Below, piece by piece: positions 1-11,105 of a DNA stretch of 64,000 bases. The position numbers were made by a program, and so were the translations under genes. The DNA comes from Cryptomeria japonica (lineage: Eukaryota; Streptophyta; Pinopsida; Cupressales; Cupressaceae). Location: positions 102,347,897 to 102,411,896 of the forward strand of contig NC_081407.1 in the NCBI RefSeq assembly GCF_030272615.1. The letters are read 5' to 3'. Every line of letters starts with the position of its first letter. Within the stretch, counting starts at the first letter, position 1. Under the pieces are notes generated by a model that searched no databases, was not told the origin of the DNA, and was given only the letters and a program-made list of their open reading frames with translations.

Positions 1-2
1 GG

Positions 3-833
3 TGGCCTTTTTAGTAAGAAAGTGAGCTCACAACCCAATCCTGCTTTGTTTCTATTGGGTTGGGAAGGAAGATTTATAGGTTCAGTGACTCCTTCCTGGC
101 GTTTCCCAATAGGTCCTTTACCGTCATATCCCATTTGCTGCATGATTAAGTATCCTTTTCCATATGGGTGTGTAGGTAGAACAATGTCCAGAGCAGCTGC
201 TCTATTATCTTCTTTCTCATCTTTGTATAACCAGCTAAGAATATCCTTGTCTTCTGATTCATGTGCCAGAGTACCCAATTGGATGAAGGTACCATCAAAT
301 TTGGTGATGGGCTGAGTGACCAGATGCGTTGATTTAGTAGGCAATCCATGAGATCTAGGTGATGTTGGCAATTTGGCCAAACATAAGGGCTCCAAAGAGT
401 ATTCCCCCATACCTTGGTCTTTAATTTGCATTTTTTGTTTGAAGTCTCCCCATAAGGAGTTGGATTTTGTTGTTTGTTGATCTGATGTTGAAGATCGTTG
501 CTTTTCTCTATTATGAGGAGCCAAATTGTCCTGGGCTACCCCCATTGCGTTTCAATGTTGAAATGGATTGTGATCAACAGATATGGAGACCTCTTGTCCG
601 TCATAAGGAAATTTGACACACTGGTGATATGTAGAAGGTACTGCTTGCATTTCATGTATCTAGGGTCGCCCTAATAAAATATTGTAGGTAAGGTCTATGT
701 CCAAGACCTGACATATAGTATCCTTTTGTATTGGTCCTACTTGAATGGGTAATATCACAATTCCTTTAGAGGACCTTTCCTCATCATCATATGCCTTTAT
801 GGTAATCTTCTTGTAGGGATCAATGGATTCTTC
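3..833 (-). pseudogene. Element A protease C-terminal part and G-patch-like domain
   Basis: This continues the gag-protease frame after the TAA at 834-836. The protease C-terminal half aligns with element C (KKITIKAYDDEERSSKG and then a YNILLGRP motif). A TAG at 660-662 replaces the tryptophan expected after GRP. A TGA at 552-554 follows. Downstream, at about 90-180, lies a glycine-patterned motif YGKGYLIMQQMGYDGKG that resembles a G-patch, a nucleic-acid-binding motif also found after protease in some retroviruses and plant gypsy elements. All three stops are in one frame, so decay is by point mutation without net frameshift. Confidence 0.7.
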
Positions 834-3128
834 TTAGAAGCCTAATGCACGAATAAGCTTTAAAGTACATATATTAAGGCCAGCTCCTCCATCTATTAGG
901 ACTCTTTTTACCCGGTATTTGCAAACAATGACTTCGATATGGAGAGGAGTATTATTTGGATGGATCAAGGAAGCATCATCATTTTCTGAGAAGGTGAGGT
1001 TATGAGGTCCAGTCATATGGGCGACCATGGCTTGAAATCTGTCTGTATCCAAATTTTGAGGTACATTGGTTTCCAATAGCACTTGTTCTAATATGTCTTT
1101 GTGCTTTGGTGATAGTTTTAGCAATTCTAGGATAGATATCTGTGCTGGAGTTTTACGAAGTTGGCTAACCAAGTCATATTGAATTTTTGGTGTGGTAGTT
1201 GTAGGTGCAATATGTCCTTTCAAGACATATTTTTGAGTTTGGGTCGTTACATTGACAGATTCATGATCACGCTGATCTCGGATGGTGATGACATTTACTT
1301 GATGATCTTCAGCTAATATGTGATTGATGGTGTTGTTGTAGATATGGTTGATACGAGCTCCGCATGTATCGTTCGAGGTTGAAGCTCCATCTTTGTTGTA
1401 ATTTAGAAGAGGATTTTTAAAGGCTCCATGATCACCATTTGTTTTGAGACCATCTATTGTTAAGTCGCCTCGTTCAATCATATCTTGCACCACGTGTTTT
1501 AACCTCATGCAATCATTCGTCTGATGACCCTTGTTACGATGGTAATCACAATAGTGTGAATCATTCCACCAAGGTGGTTTGATTTGAGGTTCATAGTTGC
1601 TGATTGGAGGCAAGAAAAGAATCTTGTGTGCCAAAAGTTCTCTGAATGGTGATTCTAGTGATTGCCCCAGTGGTGTGAAGATACGCTTTTGGAAATTGTT
1701 TGTGTTGTTGCGTGAATTGTTGTTAGGTCCTAGATTCATGTTTTTGCTTTGAGTATCATTGGTGTTGTTTGTGTTGAGTTGTCCTTGATCGGTGTTTTGC
1801 GCATATGTGTTAGCATTTGGATTAGCATTTTTAGGATTTTTTGTGTTTTGAGGATTTCCAAATAATGCAAGCACTGGTTGTTTAGATTTAGGATCATGTG
1901 TTTCATTGGTGCCTTCGTTTTTGTTTCGAGTCCAAAATCGAGATTTGTCAAGGTTGGTGTTGTTCTGGTTATTGTAATTTGATGAGTTTGTTCCTTCCTT
2001 GTAAAAGTTAAGTGTTCCCTTTTTGACACAGGTTTCCTCTACTTGAATGCCATTTTCAATCAATTTAGCGAAAGATGGTATGCATTGAAGTTTTAGTCTG
2101 TAGCTCATTTCACTATTCAAGTTATCGATGAAGATTTCCATTTTCTCCTTTTCGAGAATATCTCGAGGATATCTGGAGACCATGCGTCGCCAGCGTTGAA
2201 GGAACACCATGAATGTTTCGTTGTTCTTTTGTTTGGTGTTGCAAACATCTAGCATGGTTATGGCATGTTGGATGTTATAGGAATATTGGGTTATGAATTT
2301 GTTAACCAATTCATCAAATGATCTGACAGGTGGTGTAATTTTGGATAACCATTCCATGGTTTGCCCTCCCAAGCTTCTGGGAAATAACCTCATCAAATAG
2401 GTGTCATTATGAGCAAATTCAAGGCTCAGTGTGCAAAATTCTTGAACATGGTCTCGGGGATCACTTTTCCCATCATATTTATCAAATTTGGGAATGTTTG
2501 AGTTTGGAGGAAAAGGCACCATGTTCAATCTTCTGTCAAATGGATAAGGATAGATTTCATTTAAAGAGTACCGCACTGTTGTCCCTTGTTGCATATCTTG
2601 TATTTGTCTTTGTAAAATTTGCATTTGTTGAGTAAGGGCAGCCAAAGGTATACTTTCTTGTCGAGGGAAAAGTTCTTCCCTTGTATTTGTTCTTAGCTGA
2701 AAAGGTGTGGTAAATGGTATATTTTGCTCTGGTGTTTCTAGTTCGGGTATACGCATTTCTGGTATTCGTTGTTCTGGAATGTGTTGCTCAAGTATGTGTT
2801 GTTCAAAGTTATGAGTTTTTTCTTCTCTTTGTTGTTCTTGATATGCATATTGTCGAGATCCAGTTTTAAAGATATTTGAGTCTAAATCTTCAGGAAGTTT
2901 AACGCCTTTACTTGTAAGCATGAGCAGATATTTTTCTTTGTCATTTTCCATGGGCCTTTCTACAAGCTTTTGGAATGAAGGGTTTTCTTGACATTCCTGA
3001 AGAAGTGCTTCAGTAATTTCAGGTTCTTCTAAGGGTGGAACTTCAAAAGGATTTGACAATCTTCGATTCATGCTAGACTCAGCATGTGTCTCGCTTTGTT
3101 GGTTGCTTTGAGAGTGAGTAACAGACAT
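834..3128 (-). pseudogene. gag-pro: Element A gag-protease polyprotein
   Basis: Gag packages the element RNA in cytoplasmic virus-like particles, and the protease matures the polyprotein. I take the start as the ATG at 3126-3128 (MSVTHSQSN), because the upstream in-frame TTG is unlikely. Numbering below is from that upstream TTG at 3161. Visible parts are a five-residue tandem repeat at 118-147, a possible short coiled coil near 178-192, the gag core near 225-370 (YLMRLFPRSLGG; CNTKQKNNETFMVFLQRWRR), an asparagine-rich linker at 390-490, a CX2HX4HX4C zinc knuckle (C538, H541, H546, C551), a conserved pre-protease block at 661-725, and a protease active site LIDGGAGLNI (D757). The frame ends at TAA 834-836, inside the protease. 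Nothing else fits this sequence better. Confidence 0.85.
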
Positions 3129-3129
3129 T

Positions 3130-3516
3130 TTAGTAGAAACTTTCAGTGATAAAAGGGACAAAAGCCTCGTTGATATGTTGCTCAGGGGTGGTTGGTTCTG
3201 GTCGAGATATGTTATAAGTGATACAGTCGTCGGGCAAGAATGCTGGATTGATTTTTCTACTGCGGTTTATGGTTTGATTAAAAGCAGACTTTTGACAATA
3301 TGCTCTTGTTTTCAAGGGTTCCTTGTCAAATTCGCTAGATTTGTTTTGGATATAACATTCGACATGATGTAGGAATACCCGATGAGATTTGAATAGTTGA
3401 CGATTGATGTATAAGAACTTGTTTCTTTTGATGAATTTGGAAAAACTAGGTTGTTGTTTCTTCAACGTGATGTTACAATAAAGGTTCTTTCTTCTCAGAA
3501 TATGAGGATTAGTCAT
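3130..3516 (-). CDS. Element A small ORF upstream of gag, unknown function
   Basis: An open frame of about 129 codons runs from the ATG at 3514-3516 (open further up to 3582). It ends TAA at 3130-3132, one base before the gag ATG, giving TAAAATG on the coding strand. No domain is recognised. It is basic and polar and ends in ITESFY. The same C-terminal pattern, CITYN followed by a proline/threonine stretch, FVP and SFY, occurs in a small ORF upstream of gag in element C (44900-45160), so the ORF is likely real. Tat-lineage elements are known to carry extra ORFs. Function is unknown, and the tight stop/start spacing suggests coupled translation with gag. Confidence 0.6.
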   Translation of the reverse strand: MTNPHILRRKNLYCNITLKKQQPSFSKFIKRNKFLYINRQLFKSHRVFLHHVECYIQNKSSEFDKEPLKTRAYCQKSAFNQTINRSRKINPAFLPDDCITYNISRPEPTTPEQHINEAFVPFITESFY

Positions 3517-3582
3517 GCATGAGTAATCAATGGTTTCCTTTGATTGGTTTGGATTTAGTTGATCTTGTTTGAAAAATTTCAA

Positions 3583-3981
3583 ATTTTACTCTATCAGAGT
3601 GAAGGTTTAGATGCCCCTTCACGACAAAGTGTGTCAAATGATATGGATAAAAGTTTCCCGATATGGAGACTTGATTTGACAATTTGAAGAGTTGAAACAA
3701 GTGTTTTTGTGACATAAAATCCGTAAGATGGTAAAGGATTCTATTAATACTGATGATGAGGTTTTCGGATTATGATAAGAGAGACATCTTTTATCACGCG
3801 ATTCGTTTAGGATTTTACAACTTTTGTTTTGACACAAATTGGCTTAAGAAATAGTCTTAACGGTTTGTTTTTGCTACTCTTGTTTGATGAAAAATGATGT
3901 TTGATGGAGAAAGTTTCTAAAAATGTTTTTGAAAATTTTAAAATTCCTCCCGGTTTTGCCCTCTGTTTTTCTGTTTTTGAT
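3583..3981. other. Element A leader, no gene seen
   Basis: AT-rich leader sequence of element A between the small ORF and the phased array. No coding frame, RNA gene or repeat is recognised here. Confidence 0.5.
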
Positions 3982-4346
3982 CATGCGCTAGAACAGAGAC
4001 TACATGCGCTACTGAAATGCCTCTATGTGCTAAAATAATAACCACACGCGTTAAAGTTTTGACTATTTTGAAATTGTTTTCTAGCTGTTTGAAAAAGATA
4101 TGCGCTATTCTGGTTCGGTCACGTGCTAACTGTTGAACTTTATGCGCTAATTTTTGGATTCCACGTGCTAAGTTGTTGCTTCCACGCGCTCGACTATTTT
4201 TCTGATGCGCTAAATGTTTCAACACTGATTTGACCTGGGATAAAACACTGTTGTTTGGAACCGACGTGCTAACTGAATGTTTGGATGCGCTAATATAAGT
4301 ACCTTAAGTGCTAAGAAGTTGCTCTTATGCGCTAATCTACCCTAAT
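3982..4346. repeat. Element A phased 21-bp array, gag-proximal
   Basis: Copies of the core NNNGCGCTA (variants GTGCTA, GCGTTA, GCGCTC) start at 3982, 4003, 4024, 4045, then 4099, 4120, 4141, 4162, 4183, 4204, then 4263, 4284, 4305, 4326. Spacing is exactly 21 bp within each run, with two phase breaks. The other 12 bases of each unit vary freely. Read on the minus strand the array gives a heptad-like peptide with LAR/LAH every seven residues, but the broken phase argues against a coding role. Confidence 0.8.
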
Positions 4347-4689
4347 TTTTTTCTTTGTTTGAGTTTTTTCAAATTTTGAACTTTTGTTGTGAAATTTTCA
4401 AGTTCGATGGATGATTTTCTGAAGTAGTAAATGTAAGCACGGCACAAAAAGTACAACCATTTTGCCTAAACTAACAAAGAGTGTATGTTCTACGAGGATG
4501 TGTTCAAATCCCCAATGTTTTAACAGGTTTTGATACAAGTAATACACTTCAAAAAGACTCTTTAGTCAAGGGTCATAAATAACATCATAGCCCACTAGTC
4601 TCGATACTCCGTCAACTCAAACAGCCGTGTCACCCCCTAGAGGGTGCCCGTTTTTTTGCCTTTTGCCAGAAATTAACCCAAAGTGAATT

Positions 4690-5260
4690 GCTTCACAGTT
4701 GAGTAGTTATCTTGGGAGATATATGGTGAGTAATCTTGGGGGCGGATTCTTCCCCACCCTTGCACTATGATGTTATAAATATCTGGTTACTGACTCGGTT
4801 CAAAGCTTCTATTTCTACGGTTTGTAATCAGGCTTCCCGTTCGGCCGTCAGTGATAAACTCCCTCAGGAGGCTTCCCAACCTTTAGAACAAAGGCTTTAC
4901 GTATCTCAAGGATACTGGAGGAAGGCTAATCACTGCGCGCAACCATTGAAAAAGACTTTCGTCACTTTCCACATTTGATTATAGTGGGTTGGAATTCTTG
5001 GCGTTAAAATCATTCCCCACTTAAGTCGTTCCCTTCACACCGGCCATAAACAGCTTTAAGAGTTGATTGCAACTCCTCAAGAAGGCAGGCCTGCTAAAGG
5101 ATGTAAATGCTTGAAGTACAGAAAGCTGTAAGAGTGGTCTAGATTTTTGATCACCCAGTTAAAGGGAGAGCATATTCCTTCCACTTTCGAGACAACGCAA
5201 TCAAGTTGGTTCTTTTTAGCCTTTCAATTCAGTGATTTGATAAAATCTATATGGAGATGT
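4690..5260 (-). other. Element A conserved leader block
   Basis: Non-coding leader block with short stretches shared with elements B (about 13900-14390) and C (about 45800-46330). Shared pieces include TATCTTGGGAGA followed by CTTGCAC, a piece around AGTGGGTYGGA, and CACTTARGTCGTTCCC (A and B; only GGTCGTTCCC in C). Order and rough spacing are kept. Such conservation in untranslated leader could reflect RNA packaging, dimerisation or splicing signals; which one is not visible. Confidence 0.5.
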
Positions 5261-5527
5261 TGCTCCATAAAAACATGGTGTTTATTTTATCCTTTTAAGG
5301 CAATGATTATCTGATCTATAAAAAATAATTGGTCAACAAAGCAAAATTTTTGATGTTGGTGGTCAACAAAATAAATCGGTAAAAGCAAATTTCTCGCTCT
5401 ACCTGCAAGAAATGGTCAGAATCTTGCAAAATTTCAATCAAACAGTTAGAAAATCAAGATTTCGGTGGACTTCCACAAGTCTAAATTTTAGTTCGGTTAC
5501 AATTTTAAATTTTTGTTTTCTATCTGT

Positions 5528-5977
5528 GATGCGCTACAGAAAGGACTGCAAGCACTACAATATAACCTAAAAGCACTAAAATTATATCTCAATGCGCTAC
5601 ACTATTTTCTGGATGCGCTACTCTATGCGTTGGAAGCGCTGCTCTATTTTTCTCCCGCGTTGAGACCTGCAAGAAAAGTGCTGATTTGACGCGCTAAAAG
5701 AAGGTTTGTATGCACTGGATGATGGAATTGAAGTGCTAGATGGTAAACTGGATGCGCTATCTGACAAATCCAAAGCGCCAATCTATTTTTCAGATGCGCT
5801 ACTCTGTTTTTCTTCCGCGCTGAGACCTACAGGAAAAAAATTAGTGGAGGATATGCGCTAAAGAAAGGACTTTACGCGCTAGAGTAGAGACCCCACGTGC
5901 TAAACAGTAGGCGGGACGCACTAGACTGTTAACCGGATGCGCTAGGGAATGTTTCCCACATGCTGATTCTTGTTTCT
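5528..5977. repeat. Element A phased 21-bp array, PBS-proximal
   Basis: Units with the core NNNGCGCTA (or GCACTA, GTGCTA, GCGCTG) start every 21 bp at 5528-5674 (7 units), 5688-5834 (7 units) and 5852-5977 (6 units). Two short spacers reset the phase. Besides the core, the last units of run 1 and run 2 resemble each other, so a block of several units was probably duplicated. The array ends about 55 bp from the PBS. Confidence 0.85.
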
Positions 5978-6031
5978 CACGGACCTGCAAAAGTGGTTAA
6001 TTTTAAAAATCGATTTGAAATATGGGGTAGG

Positions 6032-6049
6032 GCCCCACGGTGGGCACCA
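6032..6049 (-). promoter_or_regulatory. Element A primer-binding site
   Basis: Minus-strand TGGTGCCCACCGTGGGGC lies four bases inside the LTR end. It matches the complement of the 3' end of plant tRNA-Lys(CUU), as I recall that tRNA, except one base (T for C at position 4). Element B carries the identical 18 bases. Confidence 0.8.
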
Positions 6050-6053
6050 GAAA

Positions 6054-7481
6054 TGTATGCGGGAAAAGCGGGTCAATAGAATTCAATATGTGAAAATATT
6101 CTAAAAGAGTTGTCCACACACACACACAGGACTTCTTGATGCAAGCTATGGAGCAATGAAGTATTACTCAGCTTCCCAAGGTGGGTCCCATGGTTCTCTA
6201 TCTTACAATGTCCCTCAAACCAATGTTTTTGCTCTTAGATCACTGAGCAAAATGGTTTAGGGATGGCAAATGCAAGAACGAGGGATGCTTTGATAGATTT
6301 TAGAATAAAATGCATCCTAAGCTATGCATGATTTTAGAAATGCTATAAACTAGATGATAAGATGACAAGGTTAGTATAAATACTATCCTAACATGATATA
6401 TTTAGTCTATGATTGAGCTAAATGATAATATAAACTATTCTAAGCATGCATATTTAGATTAATTCGTGATTTAAAAGAGGCTAAAATGATGAGCATAAAA
6501 TAAGATATGAAAGCTTGAATGTATTTGAGCATAATTGTGATACTACAAATTTGAAGGATGTTTTTAAAATGGAGGAATGAGAGCTCTATTTATAGCAAAA
6601 ACAGGGCAATTGATGGTCAGGATTGAAAGATTCAATCAAGGGTTGAGTTTGAAAGTTGGGGATCCATGTTTGCAATTTGCACCAATGAAATGGTGACAAG
6701 TGTCAACATAGGGTTGGGTTGAGAGAAGGGGTTGGAGGCATTAAATGCCTGAGAAGACCTTATGGTTATCTAGAAGGTAAGGGTCAAGCCTAAATTAGGC
6801 TTACCCATTGGATTAAGAGTTAATCCAAGGATAAACCTTTGTGCAAATGATTAAGAGATAATCATGGTCAAAGCATTAAAGTCCTGATGAGACCCTTGGG
6901 TTGGATGAAGGTTGAGTTAAAAGAAATAATTTAACCATGTAAGAGGGTTTGAGTTAACCATTAATGGTTTTTGAAGACTTGAAGCCTTTAATGGTTATCA
7001 AAGACTTTGAGGTTTTTGAGAAGTGACCTCCCTTTGCTTAGGGATGTGACAAAGTTTAGAAGATGGGTTAGGCTAATTAGAAGCGATTAGAAGAGTCTAG
7101 AAGGGATTAGAAAGGGGTTTAGGAAGGCAAGTGGGAGATGTAGGATTTTACAAGTGGATGGAGGGATAATAGGATTTAATTGAATTAAATGATTTAATTC
7201 AATTTGGTTGTAATTTAGGGAAATTAAATAAATTAGATTTATTCAATTTAGGATAACTATTTAATTAAATTTGTATTTAATTAAAAGTGGATAGGAGGAA
7301 TTTAATTGAATAAAATGATTTATTCATTAAATGGATATAGTGAATTTAATTTAAATAAATTGAGTAATTTACTTAATTAAATAGAGGAATGCGGGTATTT
7401 TAATTAAATTGGATTTAATTAAATAGAGAAATGAACATAAAATATTCATTTAGGAATATGGTCATTTTTATACATCTACAC
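6054..7481 (-). repeat. Element A 5' LTR
   Basis: The LTR has TG...CA ends: on the minus strand it begins TGTAGATGTA and ends CGCATACA, directly before the PBS. Length is 1428 bp. The right third is rich in TTTAATTAAAT, as in the LTRs of element C. The partner LTR is outside the window, so the outer end at 7481 is inferred from the TGTAG terminus and the sequence change there. Confidence 0.75.
6583..6595 (-). promoter_or_regulatory. Element A LTR TATA box
   Basis: Minus-strand CTATAAATAGAGC, identical in core to the TATA box in the element C LTRs. It would drive transcription leftward through the leader. Confidence 0.6.
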
Positions 7482-9600
7482 TTCCAGTTCTCAGTCAAAA
7501 AATAAAGAGATTGTTATTATCATACCAAAATCACTCTAATTTCACAAAATGCGGAATGAAATGCAAAATGAGATGCAAAATGCAATGCAACCTAACCCTA
7601 GTCACTGGATTTAAAATGCTTAATATTCATCACTTAGCATAACGAACATAACAGGCAGATTAGAGTCTGTTTCCTTTCATGTGCAATTTTTATTATCTTG
7701 TCCGCAATGATCCTTTTTTCATTCATATCTTTGGACAGATTTCACAGGGACCCGTATTGCATCATAAAGAAATTCCCTCAAAACAAATAAAGAAATGATA
7801 TGGACCTCCCTGTTGCATATAAATAAGCGAAGTCGAGGTATGTGAGGTGATTTCACCTTGATGTGAAGGCTCTTATCATAGACACCCAGCTAATTTAGAT
7901 GTTTCCAAATCATTGGGATCATTCCTACAAGCAGAAAATAAGAAAATGTTATGCCCCCAATCTTTGCTCCTCTTAGTCAAGATAGACTCCCTCGAGTTAC
8001 TCAGAGGGATAATAATCGAAAACCAATATAAAACACAACACAAAGAAAATTGTCATTCATAGCTCAAACTGTTTAGTGATTGTTTTTCATCATGTTGTAT
8101 TGCTTGTTTACTCAGTGATAAAAACTCTTCAATAGTCGGGAGACAGGTGACTGACTCAGATTGGATGACTAGGTTTCGCTGACGGAAAGATGACTTGGTT
8201 GATATTGCTTAGGACATGTAATGTGCTTTGTTGATTGACCTAAGACTAGGACATTGATCAGTTTCAAGCCGTGAGGGTTCCAACGAACTAGGATATCACA
8301 AAAGTGACTAAAATATATGTACAAGCAAAAGCAAAGATGCATGAAAGTGGGGAATGCCAATGTTGCATTGATAGATGGAGTGCTAAGTACAATAGGTGCC
8401 TGTTTGCAAGGTTTGCACTTGCTTGGCATAGATTTTTTTTTTTACCAAGGTGCCTATTTTCCACGTTTTCACCAAGGCTTTTTCTCTTTTACATTTTTTT
8501 TTTCAGGACATTTTATGATTTTTAGGATTTTTTTAGGACTTTTTAGGATTTTTAGGATTTTTTCAGCTGTGCCCCCAGTATGCAGACCTATATGACATGA
8601 TGATCTGCAAAATGCATGTGGAGACAATGAATTTTTGATATGACCTATGTTAATGCAATATGCATAATGAAGATGCATTTCCTATTTGAACAAGGGCGAC
8701 TGTGTGTGTTTAGCTTTTTGTAATACACCAATTGAATTGGAGGTACAAAACATTTCATAGATAAGAAGTTAATCAATCCTTAAGGTCCCTTGGAACATCC
8801 AAATTAACACACTTAGTGACTAGGATTTACAAATGGAGACACAGAAAACTTCCCCATAGATTCTTGAAACTTTGATCTTCTTTTGCCCATGTGGGTGCAA
8901 ATGAGTTAATTCTCGCTCTTGTGTTCACTAAATATCCTTAGCATCCTATATGACTAGTTACATGGATTATTCTAACTTCAAAAGCATCTCGTATAGAGCC
9001 TCGCTACCAGCAAGCCTTGAGAGCTCCAACGAGGTTATAGACTGCAATTTCTCAAATATTGCTCCATTGCCAATAGGTGTTCATAGCCTTGATGGAGTTA
9101 CTCACATGTTCCCATAGTCAAGCATTTTGTCGCACTTGTATGCATGATATTTCAGTTATATATCATTTCTCTTTTGCCTTGAGATGAATATTTGGCATAG
9201 CATTTTTTATTTTTTTTCTTGCCTTGACTTGTAAGTAATGAAACCTACTTGGGTGTGACAATTACAAGGGTGCTAAAGTAGAATTTTAGATTTTTCATCA
9301 GTCATATGATCAACTAGGTGTCCATAATGAATTAGAGATTTTATAAATGTGTTTGAGATATAGCAATTGATAGATTTTGGGTTAACAAGTCTCAAATAGT
9401 GAAATCACTACCCAACCATAAGTAAAGTGTCATCATAGGGTAACGTTGAAAATGAATGACCTTAGGACGTCAAAGACTTCATGTCCGAATATCTAAGAAA
9501 GGAGATGACCCTTATTTTTCTTGAATGCAAACAAATGATAAATGTGGATAGTTGCCTTGTCTTATTAATGCTACTATATGCGAATGCAAAAACTTTATTA
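7482..9600. other. Element B 3' non-coding region
   Basis: No coding frame is supported. Around 8310-8480 the order of short motifs (GGTGCCTGTTTGCAAGGTTT, then ACCAAGGTGCC, then a T-rich run) parallels 37030-37200 in element C, which lies just downstream of integrase there. This places the stretch in the 3' untranslated part of a related element. Confidence 0.5.
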
Positions 9601-9623
9601 ATGAGATGCATTTGAAAAAGAAA

Positions 9624-10730
9624 CTATATGCAATGCAGTGCTTTGAATAAAATGATATGCAATGCAGAATCAAAACCTGAACTAACCCAACCCTTAGATA
9701 TAGTATCATTTAAGGTGCATGTTATTGATTTGGATTTTTCTTTAGATAGTTGTGCTTCGAGGAGATGCTTAGGGATCCACATTGTTCTTGATTTTTTATG
9801 CTTTTGCAATTTTTTGGAACGCATTGCTTCTACAAGTGCCTTAGGAATCCATATAAATTTTGATTTTGCTTTCTTTTGCTCAGTGGGCCTTTGTGTCCTT
9901 TTAGATGGATGTAAGGTATTGTCATAAATAGGACTGTTGTCAAAGTTAACAGAATCATAGGATGAAGTGGGTGACTCTCCTTCAAGTGATTGAGTGAATG
10001 TATGTATAGTGTCAATACCTACATTTTTTATGCTGCAAGTTCCTTCATGATTTGGTTTATTTATCCCTTGTATCTGACATAACCTTTATGGTTCTGTGAT
10101 TTTTTGTCTTCTATCCCATTCAACTTCCTATGGACAAAATATTGGTTCTTCTTCTATAGCTTCCAATTCTTCTTGTGTGATCCCATACCTAATTTGTTCT
10201 ATCTTATTATAGGGAGATATAATAGATGAAAACTTTTCTTGCATTCTTCCTTCCTCTAGTCCTTGTTCATAGTCTTCTTGGCTTCTTAGTCTGATTTCAT
10301 GTATCTCATTTTCTAGCTTTAAGTGCATCATCTCTTGAGTATCATCTATGATATCGGTAGACTCTTCTGGAGTTTCTGTATTAGATGTATCTAAGAAGTG
10401 GTTTGAAGCCCATTCATACTCGCTTGAGTCAGTTTCTGAATCATTTACTTGTTGCCTACCAGTGTATGTGACTAGAATTTTTAGTGGTACAAATGATTCT
10501 GTGATTGTTTGTACTTCGTCTTTCATATCCTCTGGAACTTCAACTTCTTGTAGTGTTGTAGCTGATACTATTGGAACTTGAGTGTTGATGGTTTCTTCTT
10601 TCTTGATTGGTAGTTCCTCTTTTTTTTTTTCACATTCTGCTTGATTTTGTTGATTGTTGACTTCTTATGACGTTGAAGGCAGTATCCTTTTCTCCCATTT
10701 AGACTTAGAAGCATGTTTTTGGTCTGACGT
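9624..10730 (-). pseudogene. Element B polyprotein tail after the G-patch
   Basis: A degraded low-complexity acidic and serine-rich frame, best open at 10128-10526 (SETDSSEYEWASNHF). Further on come two related segments containing WIPKALVEA and WIPKHLLEA, an apparent internal duplication. Element C has a similar hydrophilic linker, with SWIPKLE, between G-patch and RT. RT should follow but does not. No enzymatic motif is present. Confidence 0.45.
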
Positions 10731-10734
10731 CTTT

Positions 10735-11105
10735 GTTGGATTGTACCCTAGTCTAGCCTTATCATTTGTAGATTTTGTTTGCAACTAAATTGGTTTAGTT
10801 ATACCCTCTTGATGTTTTCCCAAGGAACCAGTACCTAAATATCCCATGCATTGAATCATTTTGTAGCCTGGACCATATTGTGTTGAGGAAATCTCACAAT
10901 GCTATACTTCTTTGTTTTCACTATCTTCCTTAAAAAGCCAGTTTGGAACATCATCTTCTTCTATTTCATCTTCCAGGGAAGTAGAAGATTGTACAAAAAG
11001 TCCATCATATATGATATTCAGAGTTGAAGCTTGTGTTTTCATAGCTTCTAATGGTTTGCTCAACTGTTTTGGTGATGGAGAGACCAATGAAAGTAGTTGA
11101 TTCAT
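10735..11105 (-). pseudogene. Element B G-patch-like segment
   Basis: The frame 10902-11105 continues past a stop at 10902-10904 into YGPGYKMIQCMGYLGTG and then SLGKHQEG. It aligns with the G-patch-like motifs of elements A and C, including the acidic lead-in (DVPNWLFKED here, DILSWLYKDE in A). In A and C the protease precedes this segment. In B the sequence jumps from the zinc-knuckle region directly here, so the protease is missing. Confidence 0.6.

Larger units (their letters stand above)
1..7481 (-). mobile_element. Element A: Ty3/gypsy LTR retrotransposon, 5' portion (Tat-like), continues off the left edge
   Basis: On the minus strand the order is 5' LTR (6054-7481), PBS (6032-6049), a leader of about 2.9 kb with two phased arrays, a small ORF, gag, protease and a G-patch-like segment. 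RT, integrase and the 3' LTR would lie left of base 1. Assignment to the Tat type is inferred from the similarity of gag, protease and G-patch to element C, which has the diagnostic second RNase H. The reading frame from gag to G-patch is one frame interrupted by three stops. DNA to its right (7482 onward) looks like the interior of element B, so A is probably nested in B. Confidence 0.85.

Noticed and set aside
3938-4225. Minus-strand ORF with heptad LAR/LAH repeats as a coiled-coil protein.
   Set aside because: It reflects the 21-bp array; phase breaks and the 20-bp version in element C argue against coding.
8304-8595. Two overlapping phenylalanine-rich ORFs.
   Set aside because: They come from a T-rich run in untranslated sequence of element B.
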